Assembly (NCBI RefSeq): GCF_900112825.1
Contig: NZ_FONE01000006.1
Location: 1-64,000 of the forward strand
Direction of reading: 5' to 3'
DNA: 64,000 bases
Origin: Nitrosomonas sp. Nm166
GTDB lineage: Bacteria > Pseudomonadota > Gammaproteobacteria > Burkholderiales > Nitrosomonadaceae
Shown: positions 1-9,849 of the stretch, piece by piece
Layout of the letters: every line of letters starts with the position of its first letter
Numbering within the stretch: the stretch's first letter is position 1
The notes under the pieces: model-generated
Database searches by the model: none
Told to the model about the DNA's origin: nothing
Seen by the model: the letters and a program-made list of their open reading frames with translations, nothing else
Position numbers and translations under genes: made by a program

Positions 1-228
1 CCAATCATTAAATATCAGGGCATGCGGCAGAATTTATCTTTCTCTTAACATGTTCTCATAAAATTATTTTAAACAACACCTTTTCGGACTCAAAAATTCT
101 ACTATCTCAATCATGTCGATATCTTTGTCCAGAGAACGAAGAAATCCACGATAAGTAACCAACTTCTATGATAAAAAATACAATCGGGTATACTTGGAGG
201 TTTTTCACAATTTCAATTGACTAGAATT

Positions 229-1392
229 ATGAGTGCATACCTTTTTACTTCTGAATCTGTTTCCGAAGGCCATCCTGATAAAGTCGCCGATCAAATTTCT
301 GATGCAGTATTGGATGCGATTCTGAAGCAGGATGCCAATGCACGGGTTGCTTGTGAGACATTGTGCAGTACTGGTTTAATTGTGTTATCGGGAGAAATAA
401 CAACACATGCATCTGTGGATTACAATATTATCGCACGTGAAACAGTTAAGAATATTGGCTATACCAGTTCAAACATTGGTTTTGATTCCACTACCTGCGC
501 TGTTTTAACAGCTTTCAACAAACAATCGCCTGATATTGCTCAGGGTGTTGACCGCACTAAAGAAGAAGAGATGGAACAAGGGGCGGGTGATCAGGGGCTA
601 ATGTTCGGATTTGCTTGCGACGAAACGCCGCAATTGATGCCAATGCCCATTTTCTATGCACATCGCTTAGTTGAGCGTCAGGCTGAATTGAGAAAGAAAG
701 GACAATTAGCTTGGTTACGTCCTGACGCCAAATCACAGGTTTCGGTGCGATACCAAAATGGCAAACCACAGTGTATCGAAACCGTTGTGATTTCAACACA
801 ACATGATCCTGATATTTCGCATCATGCATTGACCGAAGCAGTGATTGAAGAAATTATTAAACCGGTGTTGCCTGCTGAACTGATCAGCGATCGCATCCAA
901 TATCTCATTAATCCAACCGGACGTTTTGTCGTGGGTGGTCCGATGGGTGACTGCGGGTTAACTGGTCGGAAAATTATTGTCGATAGCTATGGCGGCACGG
1001 CACATCATGGTGGTGGTGCTTTTTCTGGTAAAGACCCTTCCAAAGTAGATCGATCAGCGACCTATGCAGGACGCTATGTTGCAAAAAATATTGTAGCTGC
1101 TGGAATTGCCAGTAAATGTGAAGTACAGGTTGCCTATGCAATTGGTGTTGCAAAGCCGGTTTCGCTGATGGTCAATACATTCGGCACAGGTAAGATTGAC
1201 GATGAAAAAATCGCGCAATTGATCGAACAACATTTTGATTTGCGTCCTCGCGGTATCATTCATGCGCTGAATTTATTGCGCCCTATTTATGCTAAAACTG
1301 CAGCATATGGACATTTTGGACGCGAAGATCCAGATTTTACCTGGGAAGCTAAGGATAAGGCGGCTCAACTTCGTGCTGACGCGGGCCTATAA
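229..1392 (+). CDS. metK: S-adenosylmethionine synthetase
   Basis: Makes S-adenosylmethionine from methionine and ATP in the cytoplasm. From the ATG at 229 the product is 387 residues, close to the usual length of about 384. Family motifs are GHPDK near residue 14, GAGDQG near 118 and [16 protein letters not shown] in the second half, the last contributing to the triphosphate and metal site. The frame also opens at TTG 217, four codons earlier, but family members begin at the [18 protein letters not shown] stretch, so ATG 229 is preferred. The GGAGG at 196-200 lies too far from either start to settle this. It heads a methyl-cycle cluster with ahcY and metF. The SAH riboswitch lies downstream of metK, so metK itself is probably not under it. 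Confidence 0.97.
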   Translation: MSAYLFTSESVSEGHPDKVADQISDAVLDAILKQDANARVACETLCSTGLIVLSGEITTHASVDYNIIARETVKNIGYTSSNIGFDSTTCAVLTAFNKQSPDIAQGVDRTKEEEMEQGAGDQGLMFGFACDETPQLMPMPIFYAHRLVERQAELRKKGQLAWLRPDAKSQVSVRYQNGKPQCIETVVISTQHDPDISHHALTEAVIEEIIKPVLPAELISDRIQYLINPTGRFVVGGPMGDCGLTGRKIIVDSYGGTAHHGGGAFSGKDPSKVDRSATYAGRYVAKNIVAAGIASKCEVQVAYAIGVAKPVSLMVNTFGTGKIDDEKIAQLIEQHFDLRPRGIIHALNLLRPIYAKTAAYGHFGREDPDFTWEAKDKAAQLRADAGL

Positions 1393-1426
1393 TTGAATTT
1401 TATATCAAATCTTCATTAATTCCCTT

Positions 1427-1495
1427 GTGCTGAGGAGCGCTGCAACGGTTTTCCGTGAGGCTCAGCATATGTGGCTATTATTACAACGGCGCTCG
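1427..1495 (+). promoter_or_regulatory. SAH riboswitch in the ahcY leader
   Basis: The metK-ahcY gap carries the SAH riboswitch (ahcY RNA motif). P1 pairs GCTGAG at 1429-1434 with CTCAGC at 1461-1466. The conserved GAGCGCTGCAACGG core starts at 1435. GAGCGC at 1435-1440 can pair with GCGCTC at 1489-1494 to form the pseudoknot stem, inside the conserved AACGGCGCTC at 1485-1494. The element ends about 20 nt before the ahcY ATG, with the ribosome binding site AAGGAG just beyond it. In this class, bound S-adenosylhomocysteine turns expression on, here supplying the enzyme that removes SAH. Assignment rests on sequence and pairing; no covariance search was run. Confidence 0.93.
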
Positions 1496-1517
1496 TTCAT
1501 ATTTTAAGGAGTAGACT

Positions 1518-2951
1518 ATGAACGCTGTGCTTAATTCAGATGGCAGTTTTTTTACTGACTATAAGATTGCCGATATTTCCTTGGCAGAATGGGGGCGTAA
1601 AGAAATCGCCATTGCCGAAACCGAAATGCCAGGGCTAATGGCATTACGTAAAGAGTATGCAAATCAGAAGCCGCTGGCTGGTGCGCGGATCGCGGGTTCT
1701 TTACATATGACCATCCAAACCGCGGTGCTGATTGAAACATTGGTAGCATTAGGTGCGGAAGTACGCTGGGCTTCCTGTAATATTTTTTCCACCCAGGATC
1801 ACGCGGCGGCAGCTATCGCTGCTAAGAATATTCCAGTGTTCGCCTATAAAGGGGAATCCATCCAGGATTACTGGGAATTTGCTCATCAGATCTTCGAATG
1901 GACGGTTGCTGGACAACCTCGTGGTGCTAACATGATTTTGGATGATGGTGGTGATGCCACATTACTGCTTACTCTAGGCGCTAAGGCTGAGAAAAATTCT
2001 TCTTTAGTTGCAAATCCTGGCAATGAAGAAGAGGCAGTATTATTTGCTTCCATCAAAAAACGCTTGGCTTCCCAGCCTGGATGGTATTCAAAGAATCTTG
2101 CCAGCATACGTGGTGTAACAGAAGAAACCACTACGGGAGTCCATCGGTTGTATGAAATGCATAAAAATGGAGAGCTTCCGTTTCCAGCTTTTAACGTGAA
2201 TGATTCTGTAACGAAATCCAAGTTTGATAATCTCTACGGCTGCAGAGAATCGCTGGTTGATGGCATTAAACGTGCTACCGATGTCATGATTGCTGGAAAA
2301 ATTGCAGTGGTTTGTGGGTATGGGGACGTCGGTAAAGGTTGTGCGCAGTCATTGCGCGGTCTGGGAGCAACCGTCTGGATTACCGAAATTGATCCGATCT
2401 GTGCGCTACAAGCGGCAATGGAAGGATATCGTGTGGTGACGATGAATGATGCCTGTGATCAAGCGGATATTTTTGTGACTGCGACGGGTAACCTGCGCGT
2501 GATTACGCATGACCATATGCTGAGAATGAAGGATCAAGCGATTGTTTGCAATATTGGTCATTTCGACTCGGAAATCGACATTGCATCGATTCAGAAATAT
2601 CCTTGGGAAAATATCAAGCCGCAAGTGGATCATGTCCTATTCCCGACCGGCCGCCGCATTATTGTTCTGGCGCAGGGTCGATTGGTGAATCTGGGATGTG
2701 CCACCGGGCATCCTTCCTTTGTGATGTCCAGTTCATTTACTAATCAGGTATTGGCACAGATGGAGTTATGGCAGAATGGGGAGAATTATCAGAATAACGT
2801 GTATGTTCTGCCAAAACATCTGGATGAAAAAGTAGCGCGGCTGCATCTGGGAAAACTCGGCGTAAAACTCACTGAATTGACGGATGAGCAGGTTAGATAT
2901 TTGGGTCTCAATAAGAATGGCCCTTATAAATCAGAAATGTATCGATATTAA
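1518..2951 (+). CDS. ahcY: Adenosylhomocysteinase
   Basis: Reversibly hydrolyses S-adenosylhomocysteine to homocysteine and adenosine, relieving product inhibition of methyltransferases. It has 477 residues, normal for the bacterial long form. Visible motifs are [10 protein letters not shown] near residue 91, [11 protein letters not shown] at 231-241 (substrate-lysine region) and the NAD-binding GYGDVGKG at 267-274. The C-terminus KSEMYRY is typical of the family and closes the neighbouring subunit's cofactor site. AAGGAG sits 6-7 nt before the ATG. The gene follows metK and is preceded by an SAH riboswitch, so it should be induced when SAH accumulates. Confidence 0.98.
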   Translation: MNAVLNSDGSFFTDYKIADISLAEWGRKEIAIAETEMPGLMALRKEYANQKPLAGARIAGSLHMTIQTAVLIETLVALGAEVRWASCNIFSTQDHAAAAIAAKNIPVFAYKGESIQDYWEFAHQIFEWTVAGQPRGANMILDDGGDATLLLTLGAKAEKNSSLVANPGNEEEAVLFASIKKRLASQPGWYSKNLASIRGVTEETTTGVHRLYEMHKNGELPFPAFNVNDSVTKSKFDNLYGCRESLVDGIKRATDVMIAGKIAVVCGYGDVGKGCAQSLRGLGATVWITEIDPICALQAAMEGYRVVTMNDACDQADIFVTATGNLRVITHDHMLRMKDQAIVCNIGHFDSEIDIASIQKYPWENIKPQVDHVLFPTGRRIIVLAQGRLVNLGCATGHPSFVMSSSFTNQVLAQMELWQNGENYQNNVYVLPKHLDEKVARLHLGKLGVKLTELTDEQVRYLGLNKNGPYKSEMYRY

Positions 2952-2970
2952 TCATTTTTCTTGCTCAATG

Positions 2971-3016
2971 GGAGAAGCATTGTTTGCGCTTGCATACATT
3001 CAAACAATCCTTCTCC
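2971..3016 (+). other. Long imperfect hairpin between ahcY and metF
   Basis: GGAGAAG-C-ATTGTTTG at 2971-2986 pairs with CAAACAAT-C-CTTCTCC at 3001-3016: 15 base pairs with one C-C mismatch and a 14-nt loop. No T-run follows on either strand, so it is not a classical intrinsic terminator. It could be a processing or mRNA-stability hairpin, or a Rho-linked pause site, between ahcY and metF. Confidence 0.55.
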
Positions 3017-3083
3017 TATCTGTAAAACCCAGTAATTGATATGCACGCAAACTGTGATAATGCTGGATTGATAGACTTCTAAG

Positions 3084-3944
3084 ATGGAATCACAAAAGAA
3101 ATTTTCTCCTACCTTCAGTTTTGAGCTTTTTCCACCCCAAACTCTCCAAGGTATTGAGAAACTGCGGCTTACTCGTAAGCAACTGGCTCAATTTTGCCCT
3201 AAGTTTTTTTCTGTCACCTTTGGTGCGGGGGGATCGACGCGTGAAAGAACGCTGGAAACAGTGCTGGAAATCCAGGCAGAAGGGCATGTGGTTGCACCGC
3301 ATCTGTCTTGCATTGGTTCGACTCAGGAGAATATCCGAACCATTCTGGAAAAATATTATCAAGCAGGTATCAGGCATATTGTAGCGTTGCGGGGTGATTT
3401 GCCCTCGGGCATGGCACAGGCTGGGGAGTTTCGCTATGCCAGTGAACTGGTTGCTTTTATCCGGCAGGAGTTCGGATCTCTATTTCATATTGATGTGGCA
3501 GCTTACCCGGAATATCATCCACAAGCACGTTCTGCGCAGGCAGATTTTGAGAATTTCAAGCATAAAATCGAAACCGGCGCTAATTCAGCTATTACCCAAT
3601 ATTTTTATAATGCCGATGCTTATTACCATTTTGTTGCGTTATGTGAATCCGCTGGTTTGAACATCCCTATTGTTCCGGGGATTATGCCGATCAATAAATT
3701 TTCTCAGTTGGTCCGTTTTTCAGACACTTGCGGTGCTGAGATTCCTCGCTGGATTCGCAAAAAACTGGAGGGTTACAACGATGATCATGCATCCATACAA
3801 GCTTTTGGATTGGATATCGTGACTGATCTTTGTGAGCGCTTATTAAAAGCGGGTGCGCCAGGGCTGCATTTTTATACTTTAAATTCAGCTGATCTGACAT
3901 CCCTGATATGGCAGCGCCTTAATCTTAAAAAAGATACCGATTAA
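3084..3944 (+). CDS. metF: 5,10-methylenetetrahydrofolate reductase
   Basis: FAD-dependent reduction of 5,10-methylene-THF to 5-methyl-THF, the methyl donor for methionine synthesis. It has 286 residues, close to the roughly 296 of the enterobacterial enzyme. It shows FSFELFPP at the N-terminus with the catalytic glutamate, VTFGAGGS, HLSCIGS, ALRGDLP (flavin-contacting aspartate region), AAYPEYHP and ITQYFYNA. The cluster metK-ahcY-metF covers three steps of the activated methyl cycle; no methionine synthase is in the window. It is the single-domain bacterial type without the eukaryotic regulatory extension. Confidence 0.96.
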   Translation: MESQKKFSPTFSFELFPPQTLQGIEKLRLTRKQLAQFCPKFFSVTFGAGGSTRERTLETVLEIQAEGHVVAPHLSCIGSTQENIRTILEKYYQAGIRHIVALRGDLPSGMAQAGEFRYASELVAFIRQEFGSLFHIDVAAYPEYHPQARSAQADFENFKHKIETGANSAITQYFYNADAYYHFVALCESAGLNIPIVPGIMPINKFSQLVRFSDTCGAEIPRWIRKKLEGYNDDHASIQAFGLDIVTDLCERLLKAGAPGLHFYTLNSADLTSLIWQRLNLKKDTD

Positions 3945-4065
3945 TTCATGTCTCAGATTTACGTGTTGTGCAAGCAGTGTTGGAATGATCTTTTTCCTGA
4001 TTTGTCTGGCCAGTATATAATGGTATCAATATTATGATTAAAATCAAAAAGTATGGGGTTTCGAA

Positions 4066-4755
4066 ATGAAAGAGATAAAAAATAATCCGGATAAATCGGC
4101 TGTAGAAACATCAATTCCTGAAGCGGCAATTGCAGATGTCTCGATAGTGGATGCCTGTATCGCGCACGCCAGAGAAGTCAAAGCTGCACAGCTTGAACTC
4201 ATCAAAAGCAAAAAATATGATTTTGCGCCTGAATTCAAGGAAATGACCATTCAGCTTTATTTATTGGGGGTAATGTGGAAATTTGCTGAAAGTTTAGGAA
4301 ATACGGATGATGCGCGTGAATTAGCTTTTACAGCATTGAAGACCATGCTCATGCAGGATCGCATGCCAAAACAAAAAGCTGCCAAACGCATCGAATTCCT
4401 CAGAAAAATGTCTAAACTTGAAGATAATCATGATGCACTGGCTGTGGTTATCGGTTATGAATCCGAACCGGGTGATAACAGTTTGGCAGAAGTATTTGAT
4501 CATTATATTGATGATATGCAAGTTTCAGGTGCTTTTTGGCGTTTGTATGATCGCGGCAGAAAAATCATGCTATATGGGGGTTTATTTGTGGCTTTTGTAG
4601 TGATCTGGTTTGTTACATTATTTATGCCCGGAAACAGTACGATTGCGACTTTGGCGGCCGGGCTTATCGCAGCGGCACTTTTTGTGATACCTATGTTCTT
4701 AATTGGTATTTTTATCTATCGCACAAAAATTAAAAAAGCCAAGCAAGCAGGTTAA
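4066..4755 (+). CDS. Unknown membrane protein, two C-terminal membrane segments
   Basis: I do not recognise a family. The 229-residue product has an acidic, alanine-rich N-terminus, a helical region of charged and leucine residues (about 45-135), and two strongly hydrophobic segments near residues 170-190 and 195-218 separated by a short turn, then a lysine-rich end (KIKKAKQAG). Positive charges on both flanks suggest a C-terminal hairpin anchor with the helical body in the cytoplasm. A TATAAT at 4016-4021 suggests its own promoter, though no good -35 accompanies it. It lies between metF and folD, but nothing in it points to folate chemistry. Codon use looks like its neighbours and the reading frame is intact. 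Confidence 0.8.
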   Translation: MKEIKNNPDKSAVETSIPEAAIADVSIVDACIAHAREVKAAQLELIKSKKYDFAPEFKEMTIQLYLLGVMWKFAESLGNTDDARELAFTALKTMLMQDRMPKQKAAKRIEFLRKMSKLEDNHDALAVVIGYESEPGDNSLAEVFDHYIDDMQVSGAFWRLYDRGRKIMLYGGLFVAFVVIWFVTLFMPGNSTIATLAAGLIAAALFVIPMFLIGIFIYRTKIKKAKQAG

Positions 4756-4827
4756 TTCTGATTCCTATCGATGAGCATAGTTAAGATTATTTAGATTGAT
4801 TGATCAAGTCCGGCTGCAAGCGAAAAA

Positions 4828-5703
4828 ATGAGCGCTCATATTATAGATGGCAAGAAAATAGCCGAATTGGTACGTGCTGAGTGGAAAGTGCGTGCTGAGA
4901 AATTAACTCAATTAGGTACCAAACCAGGATTAGCGGTCATTATAGTCGGAGATAATGCTGCATCGGGTATTTATGTCAGAAATAAAGTCAAAGCTTGCAA
5001 TGAAGTCGGCATTTATTCAGAAGTGCATAGTTTCACAGAAAATGCACAGCAAAATGAGGTATTGAATTGCATTCAAGCGCTCAACGAGAATCCGCATATT
5101 CATGGTATTCTGGTTCAGTTACCGTTACCTCCGCACTTTGAGAATAACCGTGTCATCACGTCCATTGCCATTGAGAAAGATGTCGATGGCTTTCACCTTT
5201 ACAATGTGGGTGCATTGGTGACCGGGAATACCGTATTTTCACCTTGCACTCCGTATGGTGTGATGGTGATGCTGGAAAAAAATCATATTCCAATTGAGGG
5301 GCAGCATGCAGTAGTGGTGGGGCGCAGCAATATTGTCGGTAAGCCGATGGCGCTGATGTTGTTGGAACAAGGCGCTACCGTTACCATTTGTACCTCGAAA
5401 ACAAGCAATTTGCCGCATTTTACAAAAAATGCTGATATCCTGGTGGTAGCAACGGGAAAACCGCGTCTTATTACTGCAGAAATGGTGAAGCCTGGCGCCG
5501 TGGTAATTGATGTGGGCATCAATCGACTATCAGATGGAAAACTGTGCGGTGATGTCGATTATGATTCCGTTAAGGAGATCGCGGGTTATATTACACCAGT
5601 ACCGGGAGGCGTAGGACCCATGACGATTACCATGCTACTGTGTAATACCATTCTGGCTGCAGAACGGGCGCAAGCTGGCATTAAAAACGGAAAGTCAAGT
5701 TAA
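4828..5703 (+). CDS. folD: Methylene-THF dehydrogenase / methenyl-THF cyclohydrolase
   Basis: Bifunctional NADP-dependent enzyme that interconverts methylene-, methenyl- and 10-formyl-THF. It has 291 residues, the normal length. The catalytic YxxxK is Y49-K53 in [17 protein letters not shown] lies in the first domain, DVDGFH near residue 115, and PCTPYG plus the nucleotide-binding [15 protein letters not shown] in the second domain. [12 protein letters not shown] is at the C-terminus. With metF it covers the C1-folate pool. aceE begins about 24 nt downstream, so the two may share a transcript. Confidence 0.97.
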   Translation: MSAHIIDGKKIAELVRAEWKVRAEKLTQLGTKPGLAVIIVGDNAASGIYVRNKVKACNEVGIYSEVHSFTENAQQNEVLNCIQALNENPHIHGILVQLPLPPHFENNRVITSIAIEKDVDGFHLYNVGALVTGNTVFSPCTPYGVMVMLEKNHIPIEGQHAVVVGRSNIVGKPMALMLLEQGATVTICTSKTSNLPHFTKNADILVVATGKPRLITAEMVKPGAVVIDVGINRLSDGKLCGDVDYDSVKEIAGYITPVPGGVGPMTITMLLCNTILAAERAQAGIKNGKSS

Positions 5704-5726
5704 AACTTAGATGGATGTGCTTAAAC

Positions 5727-8387
5727 ATGGAATTACAACCCGATATAGATTCCCAAGAAACGCAAGAATGGCTGGATGCACTGGATTCAGTCATTATCAA
5801 TGCGGGTACGGAGCGTGCACATTACCTGCTGGAAAAATTAATCGAGAAAGCCCGACGTTCAGGGGCTTATTTACCCTATAGCGCCACCACAGCCTATATC
5901 AATACCATCCCTCCCGGTAAAGAAGAACGTTCTCCAGGAAATAACGCGATAGAGCACCGCATTCGCTCCTATGTCCGTTGGAATGCGATGGCGATGGTAT
6001 TGCGCGCTAATAGAAATACCAATGTCGGTGGCCATATTGCCAGCTTTGCATCCGCGGCAACGCTCTATGATGTCGGCTATAATCATTTTTGGCATGCACC
6101 TCGTGAAACGCATGGCGGGGATTTGGTATATGTTCAAGGACATTCTTCCCCCGGTATTTATGCCTATGCGTTTCTTGCTGGTGAGCTCAGTGAGGAACAA
6201 CTGGATAATTTCCGTCAAGAAGCCGGTGGTAAGGGTCTATCTTCCTACCCGCATCCGTGGTTGATGCCCACTTTCTGGCAATTTCCAACCGTTTCGATGG
6301 GCTTGGGACCTCTGATGGCCATTTATCAGGCGCGATTTATGAAATATCTGGGTAGCCGGGGATTAGTCAATACCGACGGTCGCAAAATTTGGGCTTTTAT
6401 GGGTGACGGTGAAATGGATGAACCCGAGTCGCTCGGTTCGATTTCACTGGCATCACGCGAGAATCTGGACAATTTGATTTTTGTAGTCAATTGCAATCTC
6501 CAGCGTTTAGATGGCCCGGTACGGGGTAACGGTAAAATTATCCAGGAACTGGAAGGCGCCTTTCGGGGTGCTGGCTGGAATGTAATTAAGGTGATCTGGG
6601 GTTCTTACTGGGATTCCTTATTGGCCAAGGATACGAAAGGGTTATTGCAAAAACGCATGATGGAGTGCGTGGATGGTGAATATCAGAACTTTAAAGCCAG
6701 AGATGGCGCCTATGTGCGCGAGCATTTTTTTGGCAAGTATCCTGAATTATTGGAGATGGTTGCCAATATGTCGGATGATGATATCTGGCGGCTAAACCGG
6801 GGAGGGCATGATCCTTACAAAGTCTTCGCGGCCTACAAGACTGCGGCAAAACACACCGGCCAGCCGACCGTGATACTGGCTAAAACGATTAAAGGCTATG
6901 GCATGGGTGAGGCGGGTGAGGCGCAAAATATTACTCATCAGCAGAAAAAAATGGGAACCACCTCACTCAAAGCTTTTCGTAATCGCTTTGGTCTGGATAT
7001 CCCGGATGATAAGATCGATGAAGTGCCTTATCTCACCTTCGCCAAGGATTCTGCGGAATTTATCTATATGCAAGAGCGGCGTAAAGCACTGGGTGGCAAT
7101 TTTCATTGTCGTAAAACAAGAGCAGAAGCCTTGCAGGTACCGCCATTATCCGCTTTTCAATCATTACTGAAAGCTAGCGGTGAAGGACACGAATCGTCAA
7201 CTACGATGGCTTTTGTGCGGATTCTGAATATTTTGGTGAAAGACAAGCAAATTGGTAAGCATGTTGTTCCTATTGTTGCTGATGAATCGCGCACCTTTGG
7301 TATGGAAGGCATGTTCCGGCAGCTGGGGATCTGGTCGTCGGTGGGTCAGCTGTACACGCCGCAGGATGCTGATCAATTGATGTACTATAAAGAAGATAAG
7401 CACGGGCAGATCCTGCAGGAAGGTATTTGCGAAGCCGGCGCGATGTCATCCTGGATAGCTGCGGCGACGGCTTATAGTACCCATGGCATTCAGATGATTC
7501 CATTTTATATATTTTACTCGATGTTTGGTTTCCAGCGTGTCGGCGATTTAGCCTGGGCGGCCGGGGATATGCGTTGCCGTGGGTTTCTGCTCGGAGGAAC
7601 GGCCGGGCGTACAACATTGAACGGCGAAGGACTACAGCATGAAGATGGGCATAGTCATCTCCATGCTTCAACGATTCCCAATTGTGTATCGTATGATCCA
7701 GCGTTTGCGTATGAACTGGCTGTCATCATTCAGGATGGACTGCGCCGCATGTATCAGGAACAGGAGGACATTTACTATTACATCACGGTAATGAATGAGA
7801 ACTACTCGCACCCTGAAATGCCGCCTGGTGCTGAAAAAGACATCCTGAATGGTATGTATTTATTCAACGAAGGCAACGGTAGTAATAATCAACCTCATGT
7901 GCAATTGCTCGGTGCGGGTACCATTCTGCGTGAAGTGATTGCTGCGGCAGCGATCCTCAAAACTGAATACAACGTGAATGCGGATATCTGGAGCGTGACC
8001 AGTTTTAATGAATTAAGGCGCGAAGCACTGGGTGTCACGCGCTGGAATATGTTGCATCCAGATCAGCCGGCGCGGTTTTCCCATGTGGAAAATTGTCTCA
8101 GAAAACGCCAAGGGCCTGTGATAGCAGCGACTGATTATATGAAAATTTATGCGGACCAGATTCGTGAATTTATTCCTCGGAAGTATCGTGTTCTGGGAAC
8201 AGATGGTTTTGGGCGTTCAGATACGCGCGAGAAATTGCGTCATTTCTTTGAAGTTGATCGATTCTATATTACAGTTGCAGCACTCACAGCCTTATCTGAG
8301 GAGGGAAAAATCTCCAGTCATCAGATTGCTCAGGCTATACAAAAATATGGTATTGATCCTGAAAAACCTAATCCAGCGACAAGTTAA
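5727..8387 (+). CDS. aceE: Pyruvate dehydrogenase E1, homodimeric type
   Basis: Thiamine-diphosphate enzyme that decarboxylates pyruvate and reductively acetylates the lipoyl group of AceF. From ATG 5727 it has 886 residues, the normal homodimeric (alpha2) length. ThDP binding is shown by GDGEMDEPES at about residues 226-235 followed by NLDNLIFVVNCN. An in-frame ATG at 5715 would add MCLN; family proteins begin near the MELQPDIDSQET stretch, and neither start has a good Shine-Dalgarno sequence. Typical E1 signatures follow, including VGGHIASFASAATLYDVGYNHFW (in two overlapping parts) and the late GTDGFGRSDTR. aceF is the next gene, but a terminator-like hairpin separates them. Confidence 0.97.
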   Translation: MELQPDIDSQETQEWLDALDSVIINAGTERAHYLLEKLIEKARRSGAYLPYSATTAYINTIPPGKEERSPGNNAIEHRIRSYVRWNAMAMVLRANRNTNVGGHIASFASAATLYDVGYNHFWHAPRETHGGDLVYVQGHSSPGIYAYAFLAGELSEEQLDNFRQEAGGKGLSSYPHPWLMPTFWQFPTVSMGLGPLMAIYQARFMKYLGSRGLVNTDGRKIWAFMGDGEMDEPESLGSISLASRENLDNLIFVVNCNLQRLDGPVRGNGKIIQELEGAFRGAGWNVIKVIWGSYWDSLLAKDTKGLLQKRMMECVDGEYQNFKARDGAYVREHFFGKYPELLEMVANMSDDDIWRLNRGGHDPYKVFAAYKTAAKHTGQPTVILAKTIKGYGMGEAGEAQNITHQQKKMGTTSLKAFRNRFGLDIPDDKIDEVPYLTFAKDSAEFIYMQERRKALGGNFHCRKTRAEALQVPPLSAFQSLLKASGEGHESSTTMAFVRILNILVKDKQIGKHVVPIVADESRTFGMEGMFRQLGIWSSVGQLYTPQDADQLMYYKEDKHGQILQEGICEAGAMSSWIAAATAYSTHGIQMIPFYIFYSMFGFQRVGDLAWAAGDMRCRGFLLGGTAGRTTLNGEGLQHEDGHSHLHASTIPNCVSYDPAFAYELAVIIQDGLRRMYQEQEDIYYYITVMNENYSHPEMPPGAEKDILNGMYLFNEGNGSNNQPHVQLLGAGTILREVIAAAAILKTEYNVNADIWSVTSFNELRREALGVTRWNMLHPDQPARFSHVENCLRKRQGPVIAATDYMKIYADQIREFIPRKYRVLGTDGFGRSDTREKLRHFFEVDRFYITVAALTALSEEGKISSHQIAQAIQKYGIDPEKPNPATS

Positions 8388-8421
8388 ATCAGAATCTGAT
8401 AGGTAAAGAAAAATTGTCAGC

Positions 8422-8446
8422 AAGATGATTGCATCATCTTTTTTTT
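8422..8446 (+). terminator. Terminator-like hairpin between aceE and aceF
   Basis: AAGATGAT at 8422-8429 pairs perfectly with ATCATCTT at 8433-8440 around a 3-nt loop, and the transcript continues into an uninterrupted T-run (8439-8446). The stem is AT-rich, so termination may be partial. It lies after the aceE stop and about 20 nt before aceF, and would lower aceF relative to aceE unless aceF has its own promoter. Confidence 0.65.
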
Positions 8447-8467
8447 GCAGCAATTTGAGGAAGGCAT

Positions 8468-9793
8468 GTGACTGAATTAAAAAAAGTATTAATTCCTGAT
8501 ATTGGTGATTTCAAGGATGTTCCGATCATCGAAGTACTGGTAAAAACCGGCGATGCTATAAAAACCGAAGACTCGTTGGTCACGCTGGAGTCGGATAAAG
8601 CTACGATAGAAATTCCATCCCCATACTCTGGCATCATTAAGGAAATATTTGTCAAGGCGGGTGATAAGGTTTCGGAAGGTACTGCAATTCTTTCGATTGA
8701 AGTTTCAGATGGCGACGAGCATAGAGAACTATCTCCTAAAGCCGCTGAGAAGGTACCCATTCAGGCAACAGCTACAACTCAGTCAGAGGCAACTCGATCA
8801 GAAACTGAAGGAAAACCGGCTGCTGCCCAGCAAATGCAAATGGTGCCTCAGAATGCGGTAACTGAAACTAAACCTCTCTCCAAAGCGCACGCCAGTCCAT
8901 CCATACGCCGCTTTGCCCGGGAGCTCGGTGTAAATCTCGATCTGATCATGGGTAGTGGCCCTAAGCATCGAATTCTTAAAGAAGATGTGCAAGCTTACGT
9001 AAAAAACGAATTGTCAAAATCCCGCAGCATAGGATTAGGACTGGCACTTAATTTGCTGCCTTGGCCACAGGTTGATTTTGCCAAGTTTGGTCCGGTTGAG
9101 CTAAAGCCCTTGACACGTATCAAACAAATTTCGGGTGCCAATTTGCATCGGAATTGGGTGATGATTCCGCATGTGACTCAGTTTGACGAAGCGGATATCA
9201 CTGATTTAGAAGAGTTACGCAAGGAATCCAATGAAAGTGATAAAGGAAATAAAGTAAAGCTGACATTGTTGGCTTTTTTGATGAAAGCATTAATTGCCCC
9301 GTTGAAGAAATTTCCTGAATTCAATGCGTCGCTCGACAATAATGCCGATGGTGAAATCAATTTAATCATTAAACGCTTTTATCATATCGGATTTGCCGTG
9401 GATACGATCCAGGGGTTGGTTGTTCCTGTGATCAAGGATGTCGACCAGAAAGGCATCATAACCATCGCTGAAGAATTGACGAGACTTTCTTCGTTGGCGC
9501 GTGAAGGTAAATTGAAACCTATCGATATGCAGGGTGCTGGCTTTACTATTTCCAGCTTGGGCGGAATTGGCGGTACAGCGTTTACGCCGATTATCAATGC
9601 GCCTGAAGTTGCCATTTTGGGCATCTCAAAGGCAAGCATCAAACCGGTTTACCGCGATAACCAATTTGTTCCGCGCCTCATGCTTCCTTTATCGCTTTCT
9701 TATGATCATCGAGTCATTGATGGCGCAATGGCAGCACGTTTTATAACGCATTTGTCAGAAGTGTTAGCAGATATGCGTCTGGCTTTACTATAA
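8468..9793 (+). CDS. aceF: Dihydrolipoamide acetyltransferase, single lipoyl domain (PDH E2)
   Basis: Core of the pyruvate dehydrogenase complex; moves the acetyl group from E1 to CoA. It has 441 residues. The single N-terminal lipoyl domain has its modified lysine at K44 (ESDKATIE). A Gln/Thr/Pro/Ala linker runs over about 85-138, a peripheral-subunit-binding domain over about 141-176 (SPSIRRFARELG, GPKHRILKEDV), then the catalytic domain, whose DHRVIDG near residue 414 holds the active-site histidine. The start is GTG 8468 after GAGGAAG; an ATG two bases upstream is closed at once by TGA. Many bacterial AceF proteins have two or three lipoyl domains. No E3 (lpd) gene follows. Confidence 0.96.
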   Translation: MTELKKVLIPDIGDFKDVPIIEVLVKTGDAIKTEDSLVTLESDKATIEIPSPYSGIIKEIFVKAGDKVSEGTAILSIEVSDGDEHRELSPKAAEKVPIQATATTQSEATRSETEGKPAAAQQMQMVPQNAVTETKPLSKAHASPSIRRFARELGVNLDLIMGSGPKHRILKEDVQAYVKNELSKSRSIGLGLALNLLPWPQVDFAKFGPVELKPLTRIKQISGANLHRNWVMIPHVTQFDEADITDLEELRKESNESDKGNKVKLTLLAFLMKALIAPLKKFPEFNASLDNNADGEINLIIKRFYHIGFAVDTIQGLVVPVIKDVDQKGIITIAEELTRLSSLAREGKLKPIDMQGAGFTISSLGGIGGTAFTPIINAPEVAILGISKASIKPVYRDNQFVPRLMLPLSLSYDHRVIDGAMAARFITHLSEVLADMRLALL

Positions 9794-9849
9794 AAATATG
9801 GCTAATATTTCCTGGGATATGATTCTTACAGTGGATATAGGGGATAACT

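Noticed and set aside
217-228. TTG start for metK four codons upstream
   Set aside because: Family proteins begin at the ATG at 229; the GGAGG upstream fits neither start well.
557-829. Antisense ORF inside metK
   Set aside because: Shadow of a strongly conserved gene; no start context and no recognisable product. The same reasoning removes the other antisense and shifted ORFs inside the annotated genes.
7270-7671. 133-codon antisense ORF inside aceE
   Set aside because: Long, but composition follows from the aceE codons on the other strand; no ribosome site or family match.
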